A stretch of 64,000 nt of DNA. Origin: Paludisphaera mucosa (GTDB taxonomy: Bacteria > Planctomycetota > Planctomycetia > Isosphaerales > Isosphaeraceae). The stretch is from the NCBI RefSeq assembly GCF_029589435.1, contig NZ_JARRAG010000002.1:4712001-4776000 (forward strand), written 5' to 3'. Shown one piece after another: positions 45,067 to 53,750 of this stretch. A program made the position numbers and the translations under genes. Each line of letters begins with the position of its first letter. Positions within the stretch are counted from its first letter, which is position 1. Under the pieces are notes generated by a model, which did not search any database, was not told the DNA's origin, and was given only the letters and a program-made list of their open reading frames with translations.

Positions 45067-45930
45067 CAGAGGCTGATCCGGTAAGGGTTTAAGGCGGACC
45101 ACGACCCAGGAGGGAACCGACGTCGCCATGCGACGCCTGATCGCCGACGAGATCCGGGCCGTCCTCGGCCCGATGGTCGAGGGCTGCCGCTCGAAGCCGG
45201 GCCCGGAGCCGCCCGACCGCATGTTCTTCGAGGCTGTCCTCTACCGGGCCAGGACCGGCATCCCCTGGCGCGCCCCGCCGGCGGAGTTCGGCGCCTGGGA
45301 CGCGGCCTCCAACCGGCTCCGCCGCCGGGTCCATTCGGGGCGGCTCAAGAAGCTGTTCGACCTGATGGCCGGGCGGGCCGAGTGCGGGGGCGCCCGCCGG
45401 CTGACGATCGACTCGACGGTCGTCCGGGCCCATCAGCACGCCGCCGGGGCGGCGCGAAAAAGGGGGGGGCGAGGCGCAGGCCCTCGGCCGGTCGCGCGGC
45501 GGCTTCTCGACGAAGGTGATCGCCGTCGCCTGCGACGAGGACGGCGTCGTGGCCCTGGACGTGGCCGAGGGGCGGAGGAACGACGCCCCGCCGGCGAAGT
45601 CCGTCCTGATCGAGGCCCGCGACGCGGTCGGGACGGTCCGCGAGGTCCTCGGCGACAAGGGCTTCGACTCCGACGTGGTGCTGGACGACCTCGACGCCCT
45701 GCCGGCGATCCCCAACCGGAGCAACCGCAAGGAGCCCTGGTGCTGGGACGACGAGTTGAAGGAGATCTACAAGCAGCGGAACCGCGTCGAGCGCGCGTCC
45801 GAAGGCGAAGCAGTTCCGCCGCTTCGCCACGACATATGAGAATTTGAAGGACGTCTACCTCGGCGTCGCCCGGCTCGTCTTCGGCTTCATCCACGTCCGG
45901 AAGCTCGCTCCATCCGTCAACACGCCGTAG
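45067..45930 (+). mobile_element. IS5-type insertion sequence remnant, right end missing
   Basis: The left end carries TGATCCGGTAAGGGTTTAAGG (about 45073-45093), the same end as the remnant at 39588-39871, followed by the transposase from 45128. No matching inverted end (CCTTAAACCCTTACCGG) is found after 45930, so the right end was lost or never included. It abuts the truncated prepilin peptidase gene. Confidence 0.7.
45128..45930 (+). pseudogene. IS5-type DDE transposase, two frameshifts
   Basis: Frame 1 (from ATG 45128) gives MRRLIADEIRAVLGPMVEG to LTIDSTVVRAHQHAAGA, with the first catalytic Asp in the TIDST motif. At AAAAAGGGGGGGG (45457-45469) the reading continues in the +1 frame as KGGGEAQALGRSRGGFSTKV and VREVLGDKGFDSDVVLDDL, then RNRVERA with the Glu motif. 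Around 45800 a second shift is needed to reach KQFRRFATTYENLKDVYLGV and the true end SVNTP at 45930. The first site could be a programmed frameshift as in IS427-group elements; the second is damage. The element is therefore inactive as it stands. Confidence 0.85.
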
Positions 45931-45932
45931 CC

Positions 45933-46361
45933 TCAACTCGGTCGCATGACACCAATGGCGATGGACGACGCGGTCACCACGAATGCTGCAAGGCTCAGTT
46001 CCAAGAACAGTCGCAAGCCGACGAGTACCAAACCCCGATCGACGATATCGACGGGGCTCAACGCGGCTTCGATGCTGAATACGCCCACAGAGATTAGGCC
46101 GACGAGCGCTTCTGTGCACGGGTATCGCATCGAGATGGGCAGGCCGCAGCCGCGGCAGCGGCCCCCGAGGATCAGCCATCCGAGGATCGGCACATTGTGC
46201 CGCGTCGCGATCGCGGCCAGGCACTTCGGGCAGCGTGACCTCGGCCGAATCAGGCTCTGGCCGAGCGGGATTCGATGGATGCAAACGTTGAGGAAGCTCC
46301 CGACGCACGCCCCCAGCACAAAGAGGAGCAGGCCGATCACGAGATAATGGGCCGAAGTCAT
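45933..46361 (-). pseudogene. pilD: Prepilin peptidase, truncated before its catalytic part
   Basis: 142 residues remain of a type IV prepilin peptidase (A24 family), the membrane enzyme that cleaves and N-methylates pseudopilins. The N-terminal methylase-like domain is intact: first span LLLFVLGACVGSFLNVCIHR, RSRCPKCLAAI with C44/C47 and LGGRCRGCGLPIS with C69/C72. The next spans begin, but the sequence ends ELSLAAFVVTASSIAIGVMRPS. Family members continue after this span with a D-x-D-like motif and a later G-x-G-D, the two catalytic aspartates; both are absent. The stop lies two bases from the end of the IS5-type transposase, so insertion and loss of the IS end most likely cut it off. It is the last gene of the pilus locus. 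Confidence 0.8.
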
Positions 46362-46469
46362 ATCACCCGTCCCCCTCGAGTTGCAGCATGAGAACTAGAC
46401 GGCCCGCATTATGACTGGACAGGGCTGAACGAAATCTCCTAGGACGGCCCCCCTCCCCGATGTACCGGA

Positions 46470-46931
46470 TTAGAATGTGATGATGAGGCGGATCTGATAG
46501 CTCAGGAGCAGCAAGTACAAGCCCACGGCGGCCGGCAAAACGTGTCCGACCCGCAGGCATGGCAGGAACACCTGGCGCCGCCCGAAAATCAGGAGGAACG
46601 GCAGGCCGAAGACCGTGAGGGCGTACTTGCCCAGGATGAAGCTGACCGGGCCCCTTTGAAGGAGGGCGTGCATCACCGGGTTCGCCTCGACGAAGTGCTC
46701 TTCGAGCAGCCGGAGGGTGAGAACCCCGTCAATGAGCGTCAGGGACAGCAGGCTCAGGATCAGGACGAACGTCGTGGTCGGGAATCGGTCGAAATATAGG
46801 TACCGTTGTTCGTCTTCCTGGCGACGGTTCCCGATCCGGTCGCCCACGGAGGCAATCGCGTCCCATGGGCTCGTGGCCGTCCGGCGACGATCCGATGGGC
46901 TTGCTCCTGCCGCTTTCCGAGTCTCATCCAT
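46470..46931 (-). CDS. DUF5658 family membrane protein
   Basis: A 153-residue protein with a polar N-terminal third (1-50) and three spans. The segment LIDGVLTLRLLEEHFVEANP followed by HALLQRGPVSFILGKYALTV has the D-x3-T and E-x-N-P pattern of DUF5658, a small membrane family without assigned function. ATG at 46931 has GGAGG about nine bases upstream; longer frames are Arg-rich noise. It sits between the last minor pseudopilin and the prepilin peptidase, on the same strand with 70-110 base gaps, so it may belong to the pilus transcript. Confidence 0.78.
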   Translation of the reverse strand: MDETRKAAGASPSDRRRTATSPWDAIASVGDRIGNRRQEDEQRYLYFDRFPTTTFVLILSLLSLTLIDGVLTLRLLEEHFVEANPVMHALLQRGPVSFILGKYALTVFGLPFLLIFGRRQVFLPCLRVGHVLPAAVGLYLLLLSYQIRLIITF

Positions 46932-47001
46932 CGATGTTATCCCTCCGCACGTGTAAATGCACCTGATACTGGATGAGGCCCTGAACAGACCGCGGGGGCG
47001 A

Positions 47002-47400
47002 TCACGGGGGGGTCGCCGAGAACAGTGAGGCGTCCAGCGACTCCAAGCCGACTTCCGTCGTCGGCGTGACCTGGATGGTCCATTCCTCCGGGTGGTCCGG
47101 GTCGCATGCAAAGGTCAAGGCGAATTGGTCCTCGCCTACATAGATGGCCCGGGTCAACGAGGTCGAGCGAGGGTAGCCGCCCGCCAACGCGTCCAGCGCG
47201 ACAGACAGTGCTTTCGCCATCGCTTTTCTGCCCGGGAGCGAGTCTTTGTCGCGTTGCACGCGACTGGCCCGGGCCTGTTCGATGCGCAAGAGAGTCCCGA
47301 TCTCTCGGGACGCCAGGCTCCACAAGCCGAGCATCAGGGTTACGAAGAGGACGACCATGACCATTGCATAGCCGCGCCTCTGACTTCGTCGTCGCATCAT
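47002..47400 (-). CDS. Minor pseudopilin, GspK/PilX-like
   Basis: A 132-residue protein with a short basic leader (RRRSQRRG) and hydrophobic helix YAMVMVVLFVTLMLGLWSLA, the form of GspK/PilX minor pseudopilins, which lack the +5 glutamate. The helix continues as ASREIGTLLRIEQARASRVQ. The C-terminal 70 residues are a small beta-type head. It is much shorter than E. coli GspK, so it may be PilX-like. ATG at 47400 overlaps the stop of the upstream gene (ATGA), fixing the start. GspK-type subunits cap the pseudopilus tip with GspI and GspJ types. Confidence 0.75.
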   Translation of the reverse strand: MMRRRSQRRGYAMVMVVLFVTLMLGLWSLASREIGTLLRIEQARASRVQRDKDSLPGRKAMAKALSVALDALAGGYPRSTSLTRAIYVGEDQFALTFACDPDHPEEWTIQVTPTTEVGLESLDASLFSATPP

Positions 47401-47981
47401 GGCTGCGGATCCGGAATGAAAATACGATAACGTCTCGTGTGATCGTATCCGAATAAATGATTCCAATCGCGCTCGTTGATCCGATGGCCGAGCGTCAGAT
47501 CGATTCGAACGCCGTAGACGTTGGCATTGTCGGGTCCGACGGGAAGTTCGTCGCGGACGCAATAGAATCTCGTGACCAAGGCGGCCACGACCCGTCGGGG
47601 GCCGGAACCCGTACGAACGAGTTTTCCGGGATCATCCTCGTCGATCGAATAGCAGATTTCCTGGAGCAGCCCCTTTCCGTCGTCGATGCTCATTTTGAGC
47701 TTTGATCCGGGGGGCGTCGCGTCGACCACCTGGACGTTCTGATACCGCGAGTCGGTTCCCGGTTGCTCGGCCAGTCGGCCGACGTCACGGGCCAAGGTCT
47801 CGGCGAATAGGTTCGCCTCCTGCGCAAGGCGCGCCCGCGTCGCGGTCGAGATCGCGGGGCGGCCGAAGGCGACCCAGGAGTCGGCCAGGAGGTTGGCCGC
47901 CAGGGCCATGAGGAGGGCGGCGACCGTCGTCTCGAAGAGACTGAAGCCCCTGTTCTGAATTCGAGGTTCTCGGACTCTCAT
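47397..47981 (-). CDS. Minor pseudopilin, GspJ/PilW-like
   Basis: A 194-residue prepilin: leader MRVREPRIQNRG, cleavage G12/F13, E17 at +5 (GFSLFETTVAALLMALAANL). The rest contains SWVAFGRPAISTATRARLAQ and later RFYCVRDELPVG. By size and place (third of four minor pseudopilins) it corresponds to GspJ or PilW. Start and stop overlap both neighbours by four bases (ATGA), so the minor pseudopilins are translated as a chain. Confidence 0.8.
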   Translation of the reverse strand: MRVREPRIQNRGFSLFETTVAALLMALAANLLADSWVAFGRPAISTATRARLAQEANLFAETLARDVGRLAEQPGTDSRYQNVQVVDATPPGSKLKMSIDDGKGLLQEICYSIDEDDPGKLVRTGSGPRRVVAALVTRFYCVRDELPVGPDNANVYGVRIDLTLGHRINERDWNHLFGYDHTRRYRIFIPDPQP

Positions 47982-48685
47982 GGCCGGGTCACCACCCTCA
48001 CTCGGACCGCCACGCTCCCCGGTGCGGGCGGAGGGTCCAGGCCGGAAGGGGGGAGGACCGTCACGTCATTCCGGGCCCCGATCCGCACTTTGCTGACGAC
48101 GACCGCCGCATTCGCCCCTCTCGTGAGGCTGAGATCGAGCGAAACGTCGAGGGAATGCTCGCCCAGGTCATACCACGGGCCCGGGCCGACCGCCGGCGCA
48201 TCGGCGGAGCTTGGAGGCGTCGAACCGTCGGTCAGGGTGAACATCGTGCCCTCGGGGACCGAGCCATGGATCATCACGCGATAGCGGCCCGGCGCGACCG
48301 GAAGAAGCGTCCAGGGCGCATCGTCGCCAGGCTCGCGGTGGAGCGTCGTCTCCGTCAAGTTGCGAGAAAAACCCTGGGGGGTCGCGTTCAGTTCGAATGT
48401 CGCCGCGCCGCCCAGGCGGCGCACCCAATCGTCGGGCTGCGGCAGGAGGATCAGGACCGGCTGGGAAACGTCCCCTCTGACGGGAAAATAGGGCTCGTCA
48501 TCGACCAGCTGCACTCCTCGGAGCACCTGCGGATTGTTCTCGATCGGCTGAGACTCGAACCTGCGCAGGATCCTCATCTGCATGACCATGCAGGGGCAGA
48601 GTCCCGCAAGAGCAATCGCCAGGATCACCATCGCGATCAGGATCTCGAGGAGGAGCGACCCGGATCGGTGTTGAGGCCGCCTCAC
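47978..48685 (-). CDS. Minor pseudopilin, GspI/PilV-like
   Basis: A 235-residue prepilin-like protein with leader MRRPQHRSG, cleavage G9/S10, E14 at +5 (SLLLEILIAMVILAIALAGL), similar to GspI/PilV, which often have S/L-rich starts and L-E-I-L-I-A. The globular part has two to three beta-rich segments (GRYRVMIHGSVPEGTMFTLT) and ends SVAVRVRVVTRP. Both ends overlap neighbouring genes by ATGA. It is larger than enteric GspI (about 125 residues). Confidence 0.78.
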   Translation of the reverse strand: MRRPQHRSGSLLLEILIAMVILAIALAGLCPCMVMQMRILRRFESQPIENNPQVLRGVQLVDDEPYFPVRGDVSQPVLILLPQPDDWVRRLGGAATFELNATPQGFSRNLTETTLHREPGDDAPWTLLPVAPGRYRVMIHGSVPEGTMFTLTDGSTPPSSADAPAVGPGPWYDLGEHSLDVSLDLSLTRGANAAVVVSKVRIGARNDVTVLPPSGLDPPPAPGSVAVRVRVVTRP

Positions 48686-49206
48686 GGGTCGCGCTCCTGA
48701 GAAGGGGACATCGGAGTACCATCGTAGGTCACGAACAGCCGGGGGTCGAAGGCCCCTCCTTCATCGATCGCGATGGATCCGACGCAGCGCATCGAGGAGG
48801 TGGCTGGATGCGTGGCCGTGGCGCGGAAGGACTGGGCGAGGCCGTCTGCCGCCAGCTCGATCTCATATGTGTAAAAGGTCTTTGAAGGGACCGCGGCGAT
48901 CGTCGGATCGATCAGGTCGGCGTGGTGCTCGGAGTCGGCGGCGGAGGGGTCGTCGGGATCGGGGGCCAATTGGTCGAGCGTGCCGTACCTGCCGTATTCC
49001 AGGTAGTAGAACCTCTGGGCGCCCCAGATCGCCCGCAGGTTGCTGGCGGCCACATCGAGTTTCGACTGCTCGATGGCGCGGAAGAGCGACAGGCCTTGGA
49101 TCGCGAATGCGAGCATCACGATCATGATGGTCAGTACGATCACGACCTCCAGCAACGTGAAGCCGCGGAGGAGTAATCGGGGAGACGACCGTCGGGCGGG
49201 TCTCAT
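48682..49206 (-). CDS. Minor pseudopilin, GspH/GspG-like
   Basis: A 174-residue prepilin: leader ends LLLRG15, cleavage before F16, E20 at +5 (GFTLLEVVIVLTIMIVMLAF). Then ESKLDVAASNLRAIWGAQRFYYLEYGRYG-type sequence (shown here from 42 on), the common layout of GspG/GspH heads. ATG at 49206 is preferred; a TTG two codons earlier is possible but too near the ribosome site. It opens the four-gene minor pseudopilin chain. Confidence 0.82.
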   Translation of the reverse strand: MRPARRSSPRLLLRGFTLLEVVIVLTIMIVMLAFAIQGLSLFRAIEQSKLDVAASNLRAIWGAQRFYYLEYGRYGTLDQLAPDPDDPSAADSEHHADLIDPTIAAVPSKTFYTYEIELAADGLAQSFRATATHPATSSMRCVGSIAIDEGGAFDPRLFVTYDGTPMSPSQERDP

Positions 49207-49269
49207 CGTCAAGGTTCCTGGACCTGGTGATTCCGGCGTCGTTCCGCGCCTCGCGCGGCGGTGCGGCGG

Positions 49270-50451
49270 TCAATTAACCTTGCCGGCCATCTCGAACATG
49301 GGCATGTAGATCGCGAGCATCAGCCCGGCGATGGTCGAGCCCATCCCCATGATGATGAGCGGCTCGAGCATCTTGGTGACCTTGGTGATGAGCCCCTCCA
49401 TCTTCTCTTTGTAATAGGGCGCGAGCTGCTCCATCACGGCGGCGAGCTGGCCGGACTCCTCCCCGGTGTGGACCATGTTCGTCAGCATCGTGGTGAACAG
49501 CCCGGTCTCTTCCAGAGACACGGCGAGGGGCCTGCCCGCCGCGACACGGCCGCGGGCGCGAGTCAGGGCGTCGCGGTAGATCGGGTTGTTCTGGAAGACC
49601 CCGATCAAGACCCCCATGGTCTCCAGCAGCGGAACGCCCGCCTTCAATAGCAGCGCGATGTTGGACGCGAAGCGGTACATCGCCATCTGGACCAGCAGCG
49701 GACCGATCAGCGGCGTAATCAGGCCGACGCCGCTGAAGTTCCGCCGGCCGGACTCGGTCCCCATGTAGTTTTTGAGGCCGACCACCGCTGCGATGATCGC
49801 GACGAGTGCGTACGGCCCGTAGGAAACCACGGCCGCCGAGGCGTCCACGACGAGCTGGGTGATCGCCGGCAGCTTCGCCCCCATGTCCTTGAACATCCCG
49901 GCGAATGTCGGGACCACCAGCCAGAGCATGATCGTCACGGCCAGGATCGCCACGATGACCAGGACGATCGGGTACATGAGCGCCCCGGTCACCTTGCGTC
50001 GGGTCTCGCGCGACTCGCGGATCTGCTTGTTCAGCTCGATCAGGACCGGCCCCATCTGGCCGGTCAGTTCGCCGGTGCGGATGACCTCGACCCAGTAGGG
50101 CTCGAAGATCCTGGGATGCTCCGCCGCGGCTTCGTGGAACGAACTGCCGGAGGAGACCCGCCAGGCGATTTCCTCCAGGGCCACTCGCAACTTATTGCTC
50201 TGGCTCTGCTCGGCCCCCTGGTGAAGCGACTGGAGCAGCGGCGTCCCCGAAGAGACCAGCGTGGAGATCTGCTGGAAGAACGACATCTTGTCGTCCAGCG
50301 TGATCCTGGCGTGGGACTTGGACGAGACCCGCGCGTGGGCCAGGACGAAATCGACGAAACCCAAATCCGCCTCCTTGTCGAAGGTATCCTGAACCCGTCG
50401 CCGGCGAGGCTCCCCCTCCGACGCTGTCGAGAGCCGAAGCTGTCTCGGCAA
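49270..50451 (-). CDS. gspF: Platform protein GspF/PilC
   Basis: The inner-membrane platform of the pilus/secretion machine, 393 residues; it receives force from the GspE ATPase and builds the pseudopilus. Two GspF domains are seen, each a helical bundle followed by span(s): FQQISTLVSSGTPLLQSLHQ with WVEVIRTGELTGQMGPVLIE, and FASNIALLLKAGVPLLETMG with MVHTGEESGQLAAVMEQLAP. Three spans (VLVIVAILAVTIMLWLVVPT, YALVAIIAAVVGL and the last before KVN) are in the usual places. The N-terminus from a TTG at 50451 is short and Arg-rich compared with relatives that have about 50 more residues, so the true start is uncertain. Confidence 0.9.
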   Translation of the reverse strand: MPRQLRLSTASEGEPRRRRVQDTFDKEADLGFVDFVLAHARVSSKSHARITLDDKMSFFQQISTLVSSGTPLLQSLHQGAEQSQSNKLRVALEEIAWRVSSGSSFHEAAAEHPRIFEPYWVEVIRTGELTGQMGPVLIELNKQIRESRETRRKVTGALMYPIVLVIVAILAVTIMLWLVVPTFAGMFKDMGAKLPAITQLVVDASAAVVSYGPYALVAIIAAVVGLKNYMGTESGRRNFSGVGLITPLIGPLLVQMAMYRFASNIALLLKAGVPLLETMGVLIGVFQNNPIYRDALTRARGRVAAGRPLAVSLEETGLFTTMLTNMVHTGEESGQLAAVMEQLAPYYKEKMEGLITKVTKMLEPLIIMGMGSTIAGLMLAIYMPMFEMAGKVN

Positions 50452-50620
50452 GCGAGGAGCTTGCCGTGCGGCTGGCTGCAGGGCGCCCGGAGGATCTCGT
50501 GGTCTCCAGGGGCCAGGGCCCCGGTCGGCGAGGACGTCGAGCGGCGAACGACTTTCCGCCGCCTACCAGAACCATAGGCCACCACGAGCGAAGGGCGGGG
50601 GGATTTCTCGCGTCGCACGA

Positions 50621-52360
50621 TCACGCGTCGTCGGTCGTCGTGACGCTCAGGGCGGCCTCGAGGCTCGTGAGCCCTTCACAGGCCTTGGCCACGGCGCTAT
50701 CGATGAGGAGCTTCATGCCGTCGGACCTGGCGGCCTCGCGCAGGTCGGTCAGAGGGGCCCGCGACTGGATCAGCCTGGCCAGCGTGGACGTGATCCGGAC
50801 GACCTCGAAGATCCCCACCCGGCCCCGGTAACCCGCCCCCCGGCAGGCGTCGCACCCCTTGGGGCGGTAGAGGGTCGAGCTGGGCTCCAAGCCGTAGCGC
50901 CGCGCGGTCTCGAGGTCGCAGCGATACGGCTCGCGGCACGACTTGCAGAGCCGGCGCACCAGGCGCTGGGCCTCCAGCACGCGCAAGGTCGAGGCGAGCA
51001 GGAACGGCTCGATCCCCATGTCGACCAGGCGTGTCACGGCCGAGAGGGAGTCGTTGGTGTGGATCGTCGAGAGGACGAAATGCCCCGTCAGGGCCGCGCG
51101 GAGGCAGATCTGGGCCGTCTCCTGGTCGCGGACCTCTCCGACCATGATCACGTCCGGGTCTTGTCGCAGGAACGCCCGCAGGGCCGTGGTGAAGTTCAGG
51201 CCGACCTGGGCCTTGACCTGGACCTGGTTCATCCCGCTGAATTTGTACTCGACCGGATCCTCGACGGTGCAGATGTTCGTCCTCGGGTCGTTCAGCAGGT
51301 TCAGGCACGAGTAGAGCGTGGTGCTCTTGCCGCTTCCGGTCGGCCCGGTCACGAGCATCAGGCCGTGGGGCAGGTGGATCGACTCGATCAGGTCGCGCGC
51401 CTGCCGCTCGTCCAGGCCGAGGCTGGTGAGCTGGAGCGGGACCGCGCCCTTGTCGAGCAATCGCATGACCATCTTCTCGCCGAAGACCGTGGGGACGGTG
51501 CTGACCCGCAGGTCCACCCGGCGATCGCCGGAGCGCATCGAGATGGCGCCGTCCAGCGGGATGCGCTTCTCGGCGATGTCCATCTTGGCCAGGATCTTGA
51601 ACCTCGAGATCATCCGGGTGAACTGGGCGCGCGACGGCGGGGCCATCTCCTGGAGGATCCCGTCCACGCGCAGGCGGATCTTGCACGAGTCCTCGTACGG
51701 CTCGAGGTGGATGTCGCTGGCGCCGGCGCGCATGGCCTGCTCGAGGATCTGATTGACCATGCGGATGATCCGGCCGTTCCGCCCCGGCGGGGGGGGCTGG
51801 TCGAGGTGGAGGATCTCATCCTGCGGCTCTTCCGCCCTCTCTTCCCCCTCCTCGTCGACCTGCTCGAAGTCGGCCGTCCCGCCGACGAGGTCTCCGACGT
51901 TCCCGTGGCTGTAAAGGCACTCGATCAACGCCCCGACGAGCGACAGCGGGACGACGACGGGGCGGACCTGGAGGCCGGTCAGGAGCTGGACCTCGTCGAC
52001 GACGAGCAGGGCGCTCGGCGTGGCGAAGGCCAGGTCGACGACCTCGCCGTTGACCGCGATCGGGGCGATGAGCTGATCGCGGCAGATCTTCTCGGGCAAG
52101 AGGCGCGCGAGGTCGTGGTGGTTCGCCCCGACCTCGGCGGCCGCGTCCATGAGCGGGAGCGACAGGTATGCGGCGTAAGCCGAGGCGATGTCCCTCTCGG
52201 TGGCGATCCCGGCGCGGACGATGATCCGCTCCGGGATGTCGTCGTCTCGCAACTTGGACTCGCGGTAGACTTCCAGCTTCGCCGCGTCCAGGAGGTTGCA
52301 TCTCCGGAGGGCGTTGAAGATCGTGGCCTCAGCACCTGCGAGCTCGGCGGCGTGGGCCAT
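50621..52360 (-). CDS. gspE: Secretion/pilus assembly ATPase GspE/PilB
   Basis: A 579-residue hexameric cytoplasmic ATPase that powers pseudopilus assembly. An N-terminal MshEN-type domain (about 10-150) is followed by an acidic linker (EVDEEGEERAEEPQDE-like) and the core: Asp box around 214-232 (GASDIHLEPY), Walker A GPTGSGKST (339-347), Walker B region DPDVIMVGEVRD (401-412), His box GHFVLSTIHTND (426-437) and a zinc tetracysteine C472-x2-C475 ... C503-x2-C506. All catalytic elements are intact. ATG at 52360 is used because AGGTGA sits right before it; a GTG two codons up is the alternative. It follows the PilP-like gene by seven bases. Confidence 0.96.
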   Translation of the reverse strand: MAHAAELAGAEATIFNALRRCNLLDAAKLEVYRESKLRDDDIPERIIVRAGIATERDIASAYAAYLSLPLMDAAAEVGANHHDLARLLPEKICRDQLIAPIAVNGEVVDLAFATPSALLVVDEVQLLTGLQVRPVVVPLSLVGALIECLYSHGNVGDLVGGTADFEQVDEEGEERAEEPQDEILHLDQPPPPGRNGRIIRMVNQILEQAMRAGASDIHLEPYEDSCKIRLRVDGILQEMAPPSRAQFTRMISRFKILAKMDIAEKRIPLDGAISMRSGDRRVDLRVSTVPTVFGEKMVMRLLDKGAVPLQLTSLGLDERQARDLIESIHLPHGLMLVTGPTGSGKSTTLYSCLNLLNDPRTNICTVEDPVEYKFSGMNQVQVKAQVGLNFTTALRAFLRQDPDVIMVGEVRDQETAQICLRAALTGHFVLSTIHTNDSLSAVTRLVDMGIEPFLLASTLRVLEAQRLVRRLCKSCREPYRCDLETARRYGLEPSSTLYRPKGCDACRGAGYRGRVGIFEVVRITSTLARLIQSRAPLTDLREAARSDGMKLLIDSAVAKACEGLTSLEAALSVTTTDDA

Positions 52361-52367
52361 GGTCACC

Positions 52368-53006
52368 TCAGCGTGGGCGGGTCGTCCTGCGGACGGAGTT
52401 CGACTTCGACGCCTTGCCCCGCTTGCGGTCCTGCTTCGCTTGGATCGGCGGCGAGCTTGCGATCGACGAGGGCGGTCGCGTCATGGTCGAGGAGGCGGGG
52501 AATGCGATCTCGACGTCCTTGCCGCCGTAGCGGAGCCCGACCGACGCGGGATGTATGGCGGCCAGGACCACCGGACCGGGCGCGTCAAGCCCCTGGACGG
52601 ACTCCCCCTCGGCGTAGACTCGCCCGTTCAGGACCGCCATGCGGCGCGAGTCGTGGATCGAGGTGGCCGAGAGCGAGACCTTGCCCGGCAGGGCGGCCAG
52701 GATGTCGACCTCGGCCCGGCCCACCTTGAGGATCGCGTCCGCGGGCCGGGCCTTCGGGGCCCTCCCGCCAGGACCGGACTTCGTTGCATCGGCCGATTCG
52801 TCGGCCGCGGACGAGCCCGTGAATGAGAAGGGGTCGCGGTCGGGGGTGCGGCCCGGGACCGTCGCCAGCGAATCCGAGGAGATCTCCGCGACCCGGGTCC
52901 TGGAGATGGGACTCGGGACGGGCGATTCCAGGTACGGCCAGACGGCCCAGCCCGTCGCCGCGAGCGCGATCATCGGCGGCACGAGTGTCCCGACCAGGTC
53001 TTTCAT
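52368..53006 (-). CDS. PilP/GspB-like inner-membrane pilus protein
   Basis: A 212-residue protein with one N-terminal span (about 9-27, VPPMIALAATGWAVWPYLES), a disordered Ser/Ala-rich part, and a small beta domain at about 90-165 (LKVGRAEVDILAALPGKVSL, AVLNGRVYAEGESV, VVLAAIHPASVGLRYGGKDV). The run NGRVYAEGE is the typical motif of GspB/PilP HR-domain proteins that link the inner-membrane complex to the secretin. A basic Ser/Pro tail ends it. It lies one base after the PilO-like gene and seven before gspE, so it is part of the same transcript. Confidence 0.72.
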   Translation of the reverse strand: MKDLVGTLVPPMIALAATGWAVWPYLESPVPSPISRTRVAEISSDSLATVPGRTPDRDPFSFTGSSAADESADATKSGPGGRAPKARPADAILKVGRAEVDILAALPGKVSLSATSIHDSRRMAVLNGRVYAEGESVQGLDAPGPVVLAAIHPASVGLRYGGKDVEIAFPASSTMTRPPSSIASSPPIQAKQDRKRGKASKSNSVRRTTRPR

Positions 53007-53007
53007 G

Positions 53008-53541
53008 TCAGCCCATGACTCCCAGCACGGTCATTTGAAGGTCCAGCCCACCGGCATCCCCCTGGATCGAGTGGAGGTCCACCTGGTCGACCCGGAAGAG
53101 CCGGGGGTTGGACTCGATCCAGCCGAGAAAGCCGTTCAGCTCGGCGAAGGTCCCCTGAAGCTCGATTTTCAGGACCATCAGGTTGAACGGACCATGCTTC
53201 TCCAGCGCCTGCGGGTCGAGTTTCTGGAGCTTCAGCGGGTACTTTCGGATGCCGGCGAGCATGTACTCGATCCACTCGTTCCTGTCGGCCTTCTCCGGCA
53301 GTCGGTCGCGGAATTTCGCGGCCTGGGAACGCAACGCCTCGATCGCGCGGGCCGGGGCCAGGTGCGCCTCCGACCGCGCCCGGGCGGCCACCGCCTCGTC
53401 GATCCACGCGCTCATCGGCCGGTAGACCCCGGCATACCAGACGATCAGCATCGCACCGCCCAGGGCGAAGCGGAGCTGGAGCGGGTCGTGGAGCCGCTTC
53501 TTCAGCTTCGCCCAGAGGGGGCCGACTCGGCCGGCGTCCAT
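53008..53541 (-). CDS. PilO/GspM-like inner-membrane pilus protein
   Basis: A 177-residue protein: basic start, one span (about 23-42, LRFALGGAMLIVWYAGVYRP), a coiled coil (about 47-75, DEAVAARARSEAHLAPARAI) and a ferredoxin-like domain (IEYMLAGIRKYPLKLQKLDP, then MVLKIELQGTFAELNGFLGW). This is the PilO layout; PilO dimerises with PilN and forms the alignment complex between platform and secretin. Start ATG at 53541 with AAGGG upstream. It is 209 bases downstream of the PilM/N-like gene and directly precedes the PilP-like gene. Confidence 0.8.
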   Translation of the reverse strand: MDAGRVGPLWAKLKKRLHDPLQLRFALGGAMLIVWYAGVYRPMSAWIDEAVAARARSEAHLAPARAIEALRSQAAKFRDRLPEKADRNEWIEYMLAGIRKYPLKLQKLDPQALEKHGPFNLMVLKIELQGTFAELNGFLGWIESNPRLFRVDQVDLHSIQGDAGGLDLQMTVLGVMG

Positions 53542-53750
53542 GGTTCGACCCTTTCTATGAGGTCCTGTAAATCGATCGAAAAGGAAAAGTCGTTTGAAAT
53601 CGCGACCCCGGATCGCGGGCGATTGCTCCCGGTTCGACCGTCGCGGGGCCGTGTCGATTCGCCGCCGCGCTCCGAGGGTTGACGCGAGCGGTCCTCGGGT
53701 CGCTCCCCTGGCGCCGATCGGCTCCCCTGGTCGAGGGTCTCGCCATCGCC

